Shown piece by piece: positions 57,490 through 64,000 of a stretch of DNA of 64,000 nt. The notes under the pieces were generated by a model that saw only the letters and a program-made list of their open reading frames with translations, searched no databases and had not been told where the DNA came from. Position 1 is the stretch's first letter. Every line of letters begins with the position of its first letter. Position numbers and translations under genes: made by a program. The stretch spans positions 2,451,001 through 2,515,000 of the forward strand of contig NZ_CP100126.1 of NCBI RefSeq assembly GCF_024168045.1, in the 5' to 3' direction. Source of the stretch: Dorea longicatena. GTDB lineage: Bacteria; Bacillota; Clostridia; Lachnospirales; Lachnospiraceae.

Positions 57490-57986
57490 TATTTTTCACC
57501 CCCGTTTTTTTCCGGCAGTTTTCCTGCCAAATACCAGATTGTCTGAATCTGTCTGATTACAACCAAACCAAATCCGACAACCGGTGCTGCGTTGATATAC
57601 TGCAATGGAACTCCCAAGGCTGGTGACGCTTTTCCGAACAGCCATTGTTTATATGTAAGTTCTACACCTGTCACAACGATGTATGCTGCAAATGCAAGTA
57701 CCAGAAGTTCGCCAACAATTGTAATATACGGTCTTACTTTTTCCGGGAACAACTTTAATGCCGCATCAATTTTTATATGTTTCATCAGTTTGCATCCATA
57801 AGCCACACCTATGTAGATCAGCCAAATGAAACAATATCTTGCAAGTTCTTCCGACCAAGAAAGCGAATTATGCATTACATATCTCATAATAACCTGAATG
57901 AATATGATAATTGTCATAACCGACATCAGGATGATACAGATTGTCTCTTCCAGATAATCATTCAAGAATTTTAAAATTTTTTTCAT
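57489..57986 (-). CDS. TRAP transporter small permease DctQ
   Basis: A 165-residue membrane protein with four helices and the DctQ segment MHNSLSWSEELARYCFIWLIYIGVAYGCKLMKHIKIDA. It joins DctM in the membrane. It shares one base with dctP upstream and dctM downstream, so the three are translationally coupled. Confidence 0.93.
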   Translation of the reverse strand: MKKILKFLNDYLEETICIILMSVMTIIIFIQVIMRYVMHNSLSWSEELARYCFIWLIYIGVAYGCKLMKHIKIDAALKLFPEKVRPYITIVGELLVLAFAAYIVVTGVELTYKQWLFGKASPALGVPLQYINAAPVVGFGLVVIRQIQTIWYLAGKLPEKNGGEK

Positions 57987-59029
57987 TATTTTCCCTCCTC
58001 ACGATACTGGGTCAGTTCTTTCTGAATCTCATCAAAATATTCCGGATGTTCCATGGAACTCTTTGCCAGACTGAATACATCTGCATCTTCAATAAGCTTC
58101 TGGAATTCTTTTTTCTGATCGTCCGTCAATGTATTCACTTCGCATCCATATTTTTCCATTTCCTTGAGTCCTTCTTCTTCATCTTTTGCAGATACTTCCA
58201 GCTGATATGCTGATGCTTCTTTCATTGCTTTATCAATAATTTCCTGCTGTTCATCTGTCAATGAATCATATTTATCCGGATTCATAAATACTACATACGG
58301 TGTATATACATGCTGTGTCAGTGAAATATATTTCTGAACCTCATAAAAGCGGTTACTGTAAATAATTCCGATTGGATTTTCTTCTCCGTCTACCGTTCCC
58401 TGTTGCATAGCTGTAAATAACTCTGAGAATGCCATTGGTGTTGGGTTAGCTCCGATGGATTTCCATGCTTTCAAATGAATTGGATTTTCCATTGTACGGA
58501 TTTTCTGCCCTTTACAATCCGCCGGTGTCTCAATCGCATGATCATTATTCGTGCAATTACGGAATCCGTTTTCCCACATTGCCATATGCTTCAATCCAAC
58601 TTTGCTTACACCCTTTAACATTTCCTGTGCAGCTTTTCCGTCAAATCCCACATCATATACTTCCTGTGAATTCAAGAACAAATATGGTGTATCGTAAATG
58701 TAATAATCTTTGTATAGTGTTGATAAATTACCGCTGGAAGATATTCCAATATCAATATCTCCATTCTGTACACCTTCAGCTACTGTCTTGTCATCACCAA
58801 GCTGATTGTCCGGGAACAGATCTACTGTGATATCTCCATCTGAATATTCTTCTACAAGTTCTTTAAATTTTTCTCCCGCTTTTTTCGCCGAATTTGATGT
58901 TGCATTTGCAAAGATAAGATTCACCTTATCCTGTGTTTTATATTTACTGCCTACCTTTGTCATTCCAACTCCGGCAACCAGTGCAAGTACGATTAATACC
59001 GCTGTTACTGACTTTGTCTTACTGGACAT
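57986..59029 (-). CDS. TRAP transporter solute-binding protein DctP
   Basis: A 347-residue extracellular receptor with an N-terminal hydrophobic anchor (residues about 8-25, no lipobox Cys). The mature DctP fold follows: NATSNSAKKAGEKFKELVEEYSDGDITVDLFPDNQLGDDKTV, GFRNCTNNDHAIETPADCKGQKIRTMENP and EENPIGIIYSNRFYEVQKYISLTQH. Arg in KIRTMENP and Asn in EENPI are positions that bind the substrate carboxylate. The operon suggests a hexuronate or aldonate ligand. Confidence 0.92.
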   Translation of the reverse strand: MSSKTKSVTAVLIVLALVAGVGMTKVGSKYKTQDKVNLIFANATSNSAKKAGEKFKELVEEYSDGDITVDLFPDNQLGDDKTVAEGVQNGDIDIGISSSGNLSTLYKDYYIYDTPYLFLNSQEVYDVGFDGKAAQEMLKGVSKVGLKHMAMWENGFRNCTNNDHAIETPADCKGQKIRTMENPIHLKAWKSIGANPTPMAFSELFTAMQQGTVDGEENPIGIIYSNRFYEVQKYISLTQHVYTPYVVFMNPDKYDSLTDEQQEIIDKAMKEASAYQLEVSAKDEEEGLKEMEKYGCEVNTLTDDQKKEFQKLIEDADVFSLAKSSMEHPEYFDEIQKELTQYREEGK

Positions 59030-59043
59030 CTGCCATTCCCTCC

Positions 59044-60060
59044 TTATACATTTTCACAGTCAACTACAATCTTGATTGTTCCACATTCCGGATCTGCGAT
59101 CATATCGAATACTTTGTCACTTTCTTTCAGTGGAACAACATGTGTTACAATTTTTTCAAGTTCTGTTTCTAATTCTTTTGTAAGTTCTGCAGCTCTTCCG
59201 AATTCTTCTTTCGTATATACTCTTGTTCCAACCACTGTCTGTTCTTTGAAATTCACTTCTCTTAAGTTCACTTCGTGTGGTTTTTTATGTACTGATACGA
59301 TACAGATTTTTCCTCGGACTCTTGTAATATCTGTCATCTGCATTGCCGGCACTGCTGCGCCGCTGCATTCAAAGAATGCATCGCATCCCTCGCCGTTTGT
59401 TGCATCCTTTACAACTTTTTCCAGATTCTCTTTTTCCGGATTCACCGGTATAAATCCAAGTTCTTCTGCAATCTCAAGCCTTTTTTCAACAACATCGGAA
59501 ATAAATATCTTTGATGCCCCTGCATGTTTTAACATGATTCCACATAACATTCCAATTGGTCCGGCTCCAACTACCACTGCTGTATCCAGTGCCTCAAATC
59601 CTGACATGTGAATTGCATGGACAAGTACTGCAAGAGGCTCGATCACTGCTGCCGCTTTATCACTGACTCCATCCGGAACCTTAAACAGCACATCCTCATC
59701 TGTGTATACGGTCTGACACATCCCACCGTCTGTATCAATCCCGATCAGCCCCAGTGTATTACATACATGTTCATTTCCACTTCTGCATGCAAGACAATGT
59801 CCACAGGAAAGTAACGGATAAGGGACAACTCTGTCACCTTTTTTAAATTTCTTTCCATCTTCTGCAACAATTCCCAAAAATTCATGTCCCAGAATCAATG
59901 GTGCTTTTGCTCTTGGATGTGTTCCCAGATAAATACCAATATCTGATCCGCAGACTCCGCAATATCTGATATTTAATTTCACTTTCCCGTCCTGCTTTTC
60001 AGGTTCTTTTACCTCTTGAACTTCTACCTGTTTAGGTCCAGCATATACTAATGCTTTCAT
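59044..60060 (-). CDS. Zn-dehydrogenase (idonate/galactonate 5-dehydrogenase-like)
   Basis: A 338-residue MDR dehydrogenase: CGVCGSDIGIYLGTHPRAKAPLILGHEFLG (catalytic zinc), PYPLLSCGHCLACRSGNEHVCNTLGLIGIDTDGGMCQTVYTDED (structural zinc and an LGLIGIDTDGG loop common to sugar-acid dehydrogenases) and AVVVGAGPIGMLCGIMLKHAG. It is the first gene of the nine-gene TRAP operon, so oxidation of the imported acid (for example L-idonate or L-galactonate to a 5-keto acid) is a likely first step. RBS GGAGGAGAGC. Confidence 0.86.
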   Translation of the reverse strand: MKALVYAGPKQVEVQEVKEPEKQDGKVKLNIRYCGVCGSDIGIYLGTHPRAKAPLILGHEFLGIVAEDGKKFKKGDRVVPYPLLSCGHCLACRSGNEHVCNTLGLIGIDTDGGMCQTVYTDEDVLFKVPDGVSDKAAAVIEPLAVLVHAIHMSGFEALDTAVVVGAGPIGMLCGIMLKHAGASKIFISDVVEKRLEIAEELGFIPVNPEKENLEKVVKDATNGEGCDAFFECSGAAVPAMQMTDITRVRGKICIVSVHKKPHEVNLREVNFKEQTVVGTRVYTKEEFGRAAELTKELETELEKIVTHVVPLKESDKVFDMIADPECGTIKIVVDCENV

Positions 60061-60110
60061 TTGCTCTCCTCCATTTCCCCTGTAATTGTCTGATTAATCT
60101 TTATGGTTTT

Positions 60111-60139
60111 ATTATATATGCGTCTTACGGTTTTGGCAA
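60111..60139 (-). promoter_or_regulatory. Promoter of the nine-gene TRAP operon
   Basis: On the minus strand TTGCCA (60134-60139) and TATAAT (60111-60116) are 17 nt apart, 50 nt before the first ATG. The region between is AT-rich; no clear palindrome was found. Confidence 0.78.
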
Positions 60140-60241
60140 TATTGTATATTTTTTTCTCCGTTTACGCCATTTATTTTGTGCATACTTGTTAAGTATATAC
60201 AATTTAACGCCTCAAATACATCTGATGTCTTGATTTTTGTC

Positions 60242-60306
60242 AAAAAAAAATCAAGAGCCAATTGCCCAAAAACCTTGATTTTAAGGCATTTCCTCTTGAT
60301 TTTTAT
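60242..60306 (-). terminator. Terminator of the IclR-GntR operon
   Basis: AATCAAGAG (60249-60257) pairs with CTCTTGATT (60293-60301); on the minus strand a nine-T run follows. A further AATCAAGG/CCTTGATT pairing is nested within. Confidence 0.75.
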
Positions 60307-60358
60307 TTTAAAAACTTGTCTGACATCCTTATTTTTCGCTACTTTTTTACATATTTTT

Positions 60359-61060
60359 CTACTCAAAACGTCGCTTTCGTTCAATTTCTTTTATGATATA
60401 AATCCTGTTTTCGCTGATATGTGCTATCATCGCGCTTCTTGCTCCGTTCGCATCTCCTCTTGTTATAGCTTCGACAATCTGTTCATGAAAACTCACCGTT
60501 GTCTCTGTCAGGCGTTTACTCGTCATCTCGGCTGTCAGTCCTACTGACTGCTGAATAATCGGCACAAGCTTCGCTATGATCCGGTTCTTTGTCGCCTCTG
60601 CAATCAGCTGATGAAATCGTGCATCCTCTTCATGATGATCCAATCCTTGTCTGATCATTCCAATCACCTTCCGGTTCTGTCTGGATATCTCCGCAATCTC
60701 GTTCTTATCTGCATGAATTGCTGCCAGTGCTGCACTTTCGGGCTCCAGTATCATACGTACATCCAGAAGTTCTAATGCTATCTCTTCATCCTTTCCCATC
60801 AGGGAAATTCCAAGCGGATCTACCGCTACACCTTCATTTTGCGAAATAAAGGTTCCGGCTCCTCTTTTTATCGTCAGTATATTTCTTGTTTCGAGGCTTT
60901 TTACCGCTTCTCTGACCGTACTTCTTCCGACATTTAGTTTTTTTGCCAGTTCATATTCATTCTCCAGACGGTCTCCCGGCTTCATATGATTGGTTCGGAT
61001 CATCTCAATGATATCTTCTGCCGCCGCCTGCGCCAGAGGCATTCCATTTTTTTGTTTCAT
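60359..61060 (-). CDS. FadR-family (GntR-FCD) regulator
   Basis: A 233-residue regulator with winged HTH (HMKPGDRLENEYELAKKLNVGRSTVREAVKSLE) and a C-terminal FCD domain with metal-type residues (DVRMILEPESA; DARFHQLIAEATKNRI; FHEQIVEAI). FCD regulators in this context bind hexuronates, gluconate or ketodeoxy acids. ATG 61060 is 7 nt after GGAGG. It is the second gene after IclR (24-bp gap) and lies directly before the TRAP operon promoter, the probable target. Confidence 0.88.
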   Translation of the reverse strand: MKQKNGMPLAQAAAEDIIEMIRTNHMKPGDRLENEYELAKKLNVGRSTVREAVKSLETRNILTIKRGAGTFISQNEGVAVDPLGISLMGKDEEIALELLDVRMILEPESAALAAIHADKNEIAEISRQNRKVIGMIRQGLDHHEEDARFHQLIAEATKNRIIAKLVPIIQQSVGLTAEMTSKRLTETTVSFHEQIVEAITRGDANGARSAMIAHISENRIYIIKEIERKRRFE

Positions 61061-61084
61061 CACAGCACCTCCCGGTCATGCCAT

Positions 61085-61879
61085 TTATGTTTCTGTTCCC
61101 AATGGTGAATATACCCACTCCTGTGTATTATCCTGGATCAGTTTCTCGATATGTTGCTTTGCCTTTTTTAGTTCTTCCATTGCTTTTTTTTCAAATTCTT
61201 CTGAATAGTAAAACACCGGAACAGCCACGCTCATACCTGCAATTACATTTTCTTTGTATTTTACAGGAACTGCAATACACTGCACATCTTTATTCGATTC
61301 CTCTTTTTCAAATGAATACCCTGATTTTTGCGTCTCTTCCATCTGTGAGAAAAGTGTGTCAAAATCATCAATTGTATGTTCTGTCAATTTATATAACCCT
61401 TCCGGATATAATGTTTTAATGTCCTTTTCTGTCTTTCCGCTAAGCAGGGCTTTTCCAATACCTGTTGCATATGCCGGATATTTGTATCCTCTTTTTGCCT
61501 GGATCGTGATGGGGGTCGCTACTCTTTCTTCCAAAAGATATAAAACCTCACCACCGGATAATACCGAAAAATATGCTGTCTGATTAACCGCAGATGACAA
61601 ATTCTTCAAAACATAATCTATTTCCTGTAACAGATCGGAATTCTTCGTATATGAAGAACCCACAAAATATGCTGCCTGCCCGATTGTATAATTCCCATTA
61701 TCATTCATTCTGATAAAATTCATTGCCTGCATGGTCTTTAAGATTGGATGAAGACTTCCCTTTGGAATCTCCAGTTTCTGTGCCAGACCGGTCAGTGACA
61801 TTCCTTCCGAAGTTGCAGATAAAAGCTCAAATATTTTCAAAACCCGATAGGTCGATCGGTGCATTTTCTCTTCTTGCAT
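61085..61879 (-). CDS. IclR-family regulator
   Basis: A 264-residue regulator with N-terminal winged HTH (STYRVLKIFELLSATSEGMSLTGLAQKLEIPKGSLHPILKTM) and an IclR effector domain (about 85-255; IQAKRGYKYPAYATGIGKALLSG, DVQCIAVPVKYKENVIAGMSVAVPVFYY). ATG 61879 is chosen because GAGAGGAAGC precedes it; the open frame extends to 61924. It is divergent from the aldolase-DgoK pair, whose promoter carries an IclR-like palindrome, so it probably controls that pair; KdgR of enterobacteria is a related precedent. Confidence 0.87.
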   Translation of the reverse strand: MQEEKMHRSTYRVLKIFELLSATSEGMSLTGLAQKLEIPKGSLHPILKTMQAMNFIRMNDNGNYTIGQAAYFVGSSYTKNSDLLQEIDYVLKNLSSAVNQTAYFSVLSGGEVLYLLEERVATPITIQAKRGYKYPAYATGIGKALLSGKTEKDIKTLYPEGLYKLTEHTIDDFDTLFSQMEETQKSGYSFEKEESNKDVQCIAVPVKYKENVIAGMSVAVPVFYYSEEFEKKAMEELKKAKQHIEKLIQDNTQEWVYSPLGTET

Positions 61880-61932
61880 AATAGCTTCCTCTCTTTCATT
61901 TACACTCATTTTATCATATCCCAAATGAATGC

Positions 61933-61960
61933 TCTATACAATATTACCAAATTCAGGCAA
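61933..61960 (-). promoter_or_regulatory. Promoter of the IclR-GntR operon
   Basis: On the minus strand TTGCCT (61955-61960) and TATAGA (61933-61938) are 16 nt apart, 54 nt before ATG 61879. Confidence 0.55.
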
Positions 61961-61983
61961 GTTTTTTTGTTATCAATTGAGAA

Positions 61984-62027
61984 TTGTCACCATTCCTTTC
62001 TAGTGTTATAGTTTCTATATAGGAACT
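61984..62027 (+). promoter_or_regulatory. Promoter and IclR-like operator of the aldolase-DgoK operon
   Basis: TTGTCA (61984-61989) and TATAGT (62007-62012) are 17 nt apart. An imperfect palindrome AGTTTC-N6-GGAACT (62010-62027) runs from the -10 box over the expected start site, a classic repressor position, and resembles IclR-family sites. Confidence 0.68.
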
Positions 62028-62060
62028 AGTTATTATTTACAAACAAACGAGGTGTTATAA

Positions 62061-62693
62061 ATGAATTATGTATCTATCTTAAATCAACTGTTAGAGAATA
62101 AGATTATCGCCATCTTACGCTTAGATTCTCCTCAAAAAGCGCAAAAAGGAATTGAAGCATTAAAAAAAGGCGGTATCCAGGCAATTGAAGTGACCCTGAA
62201 TACTCCCGGAGCACTTCAGGTTATTTCCCACTATCAAAATGTATCTGATCTGTTGATCGGAGCCGGCACTGTACTTGATGAAGCATCCTGTCTGAATGCC
62301 ATTCAGCACGGCGCACAGTATATTGTTACTCCTACGCTCAATGAAGGTGTTATAAAATGTGCTAACCGTTACCAGAAACCGGTCATCTGCGGCTGTATGA
62401 CTCCGACAGAAATCATGACTGCTTTAGAACTTGGCGTAAATATGATCAAACTATTCCCGGCTTCTATCCTTGGTCTGGATTCTATAAAAGCCATAAAAGC
62501 TCCGATCCCACAGGCGCTTATAGGACCAACCGGAGGAGTGAATCTCGAAAATATAACTCTATGGCAAAAATCCGGTGCAGATTTTTACGGCATTGCCGGA
62601 GAATTTTCCAAATTAGCTAATGAAGAAAAATACAGTGAATTAACGGAAATCGCACATAGATACTGTACTGCCATTTCACATCAAACATTATAA
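62061..62693 (+). CDS. KDPG/KDPGal-type aldolase (second copy)
   Basis: A 210-residue class I aldolase: KIIAILRLDSPQKAQKGIEALKKGGIQAIEVTLNTPGA, LIGAGTVLDEASC, YIVTPTLNEGVI, Schiff-base Lys in NMIKLFPASILG and GPTGGVNLENI. It lacks the VOC domain of the copy at 53.4 kb. It is paired with a DgoK-type kinase 39 bp downstream, so 2-keto-3-deoxy-6-phosphogalactonate (DgoA reaction) is the likely substrate, giving pyruvate and glyceraldehyde 3-phosphate. RBS CGAGGTG. Confidence 0.87.
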   Translation: MNYVSILNQLLENKIIAILRLDSPQKAQKGIEALKKGGIQAIEVTLNTPGALQVISHYQNVSDLLIGAGTVLDEASCLNAIQHGAQYIVTPTLNEGVIKCANRYQKPVICGCMTPTEIMTALELGVNMIKLFPASILGLDSIKAIKAPIPQALIGPTGGVNLENITLWQKSGADFYGIAGEFSKLANEEKYSELTEIAHRYCTAISHQTL

Positions 62694-62732
62694 CAACAGT
62701 TTACTCATACTCATTATCAAGGAGGATAAATC

Positions 62733-63740
62733 ATGAATTATATAATAACTGTAGACGGTGGAACAAGTAATACCAGAACTTATCTTTGGACTGCCAATGG
62801 CCAAATCCTTACACAACGCTCACAAGCAATCGGAGCCAAAACGTCTGCGATAAATGGCAGCAATCAAGCCTGGAAAAAAGCAATTCACAATATGATTGAA
62901 AGCATGCTTACCGAATGTGCAGTTTCCGATAATGCTGTCCAAGGAGTCTATATGTCCGGAATGCTGACCAGCGACCTTGGCATCCTTGAAGTGCCACATC
63001 TTACTGCTCCTGTTTCCATGAAAAATTATCAGGAGCACCTGGTGCGTGTCCACCTGCCGGAAGTATTTTCAAAAGAGATTGTCCTTATTCCCGGCATAAA
63101 GAATACACTTTCCAACCCGGAATCTCTTGATTCTTTACGCACATTTGACATTATGCGTGGAGAAGAGACGGAGACTTATGCTTTGATCGAACAGTATGGC
63201 TCTGACCAGAATACCATTTATATTCTGCCTGGTTCTCATAATAAGTACGTCTTCATAGACGAAAACTGCACAGTTCTCGCTACAAGCACCACACTCTCCG
63301 GAGAATTATTAAATTCCATCGTCAATGATACGATTGTAGCCAGTTCTGTCGATCATGGATTTCCATCCATGGAACACTACAATCTGGAAATGATACAATA
63401 CGGCTGTGAAATGCATCGAAAGGAAGGCTTTGGACGTGCATTATTTCTCACAAGACTTTTTGACCGGTTTGGCAGCCAGTCAAAATATAATCTGCAGAAC
63501 TATGTTCTCGGAATTGTATTGGAAAGTGATCTTACCGCTCTTCATAATGCAGCATTTTTTAAAGATGTCACGAATGTACGTATTGTCATCCATGGGAACG
63601 GTGCTTTCAGTCATGCGCTTTATGATCTGTTAAAAGAAGACCCTGCTTTCCATAATATTGTGTTAGATGACTCTGAAGAGATTCCAATTGCCGCACAGGG
63701 AGCTTTTCATCTTGCCATGAAAGATCTGCAGACACATTAG
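62733..63740 (+). CDS. dgoK: 2-dehydro-3-deoxygalactonokinase (DgoK)
   Basis: A 335-residue kinase of the DgoK family: VDGGTSNTRTYLWTANGQIL at the N-terminus, YMSGMLTSDLGILEVPHL, LIPGIKN, DIMRGEETETYALIEQYG, YILPGSHNKYVFIDENC and TTLSGELL. It phosphorylates 2-keto-3-deoxygalactonate at C6, preceding the DgoA-type aldolase encoded just upstream. RBS AAGGAGGATAAATC. Final gene of the operon; the hairpin at the IS end beyond it may end the transcript. Confidence 0.9.
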   Translation: MNYIITVDGGTSNTRTYLWTANGQILTQRSQAIGAKTSAINGSNQAWKKAIHNMIESMLTECAVSDNAVQGVYMSGMLTSDLGILEVPHLTAPVSMKNYQEHLVRVHLPEVFSKEIVLIPGIKNTLSNPESLDSLRTFDIMRGEETETYALIEQYGSDQNTIYILPGSHNKYVFIDENCTVLATSTTLSGELLNSIVNDTIVASSVDHGFPSMEHYNLEMIQYGCEMHRKEGFGRALFLTRLFDRFGSQSKYNLQNYVLGIVLESDLTALHNAAFFKDVTNVRIVIHGNGAFSHALYDLLKEDPAFHNIVLDDSEEIPIAAQGAFHLAMKDLQTH

Positions 63741-63821
63741 CCCTAACCCTTTCTTGCTATTATTTTTGCAGAATTTAGTGGCTACGGCATTGAATACTTT
63801 GGAACACATGTCGATAGACAA

Positions 63822-64000
63822 GGGGCTGTCGCACTAAACATTAGTGCACAGCTCCTTTTCTGTGCAAAAAATTACAGCCAGACTTCGCAAAGTCCGGCTG
63901 TAGGTGTAAAATATAAGCATGCAAACTCCTATATTATTACATAAAAATTATACTTTGAACGAAGAAGGATATCAACTAAAACTTCCTTTAAATTTGGAAA
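63822..64000 (+). mobile_element. Left end of an IS1182-like insertion sequence (cut by window edge)
   Basis: The end begins with GGGGCTGTCGCAC and forms a hairpin (63822-63837 with 63841-63855, then TTTT). A second strong hairpin follows (63873-63902, TACAGCC...GGCTGTA) before the transposase start. Such end-hairpins limit transcription into the element. The exact left boundary and target duplication cannot be fixed without the other end. Confidence 0.65.
63919..64000 (+). CDS. IS1182-family transposase, N-terminal fragment
   Basis: The frame from ATG 63919 reads 27 codons to the window edge, with the pattern HKNYTLNEEGYQLKLPLNLE. IS1182 transposases often start with a short segment of this kind (Y-x(n)-QLxLPLxxE) before the DDE domain. 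Only the start is visible, so activity cannot be judged. Confidence 0.6.
   Translation, partial: MQTPILLHKNYTLNEEGYQLKLPLNLE

Overview
The window is a chromosomal segment of a low-to-moderate GC, anaerobic, gut-type Firmicute. The best fit is the family Lachnospiraceae, near the Dorea / [Clostridium] scindens group. This is inferred from the murB-rapZ-whiA-HPr block, strong GGAGG ribosome binding sites, a D-allulose 3-epimerase very close to those I know from that group, and a glycyl radical enzyme. No rRNA, CRISPR or phage was seen. One tRNA-Glu(CTC) lies at the left, and an IS1182-like element begins at the right edge.

Layout. 1-10.8 kb is mostly housekeeping: a TudS-like desulfidase fragment, tRNA, lipid kinase, murB-rapZ-whiA with an HPr-like protein whose position 15 is Glu (Crh-like), a CNNM/CBS protein, a degenerate sigma-like protein, an amidase, a FadR-type regulator, rpiB and a HAD phosphatase. 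From 10.9 kb to the end almost everything is carbohydrate, polyol or sugar-acid catabolism, in separately regulated blocks. (A) 10.9-15 kb: D-allulose/tagatose 3-epimerase plus FGGY kinase, divergent from a DeoR regulator and a fructose-6-phosphate-aldolase-type protein. (B) 15-19 kb: rhamnulokinase, fuculose/rhamnulose-phosphate aldolase, ROK repressor and an AllA-like cupin. (C) 19.2-25.1 kb: Zn-dehydrogenase, FGGY kinase, radical-SAM activase and an atypical glycyl radical enzyme. (D) 25.2-34.6 kb: two more ROK repressors, a ribose-type ABC importer with a sorbose-reductase-like SDR, a catalytically degenerate M24-fold protein and a Zn-dehydrogenase. (E) 34.7-39.2 kb: AraC regulator divergent from a 1,093-residue DUF5107/TPR protein. 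(F) 39.3-44.5 kb: DeoR, class II aldolase, FGGY kinase, galactitol-1-phosphate-dehydrogenase-like protein and PfkB kinase. (G) 44.7-52.2 kb: sorbitol/xylitol-type dehydrogenase, AraR-like regulator, uraA, xylB, fucose/arabinose-isomerase-family protein and a broken DUF4867 gene. (H) 52.4-63.7 kb: a nine-gene operon with a TRAP transporter and 2-keto-3-deoxy-gluconate steps, GntR and IclR regulators, then a second KDPG-type aldolase with a DgoK-type kinase.

How it works together. The region carries five FGGY kinases, five medium-chain Zn-dehydrogenases, five aldolases of several folds and eight sugar-type regulators, but no PTS permease and no glycoside hydrolase. The cells appear specialised for imported monosaccharides, polyols and sugar acids, which are oxidised or isomerised, phosphorylated and split by aldolases. 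The most interesting part is block C. Its enzyme has the glycyl radical fold, with Cys419 and Gly768 in place, but the glycine loop reads RIHGTF rather than the usual RVxGY/F, and the Cys motif is GCQEP. Its operon carries 25-bp operators (AATGGTA-N11-TACCATT) that also overlap the promoter of the AraR-like regulator about 22 kb away, so the two loci look like one regulon. A substrate cannot be read from the sequence; a phosphorylated polyol or anhydrosugar is a reasonable hypothesis.
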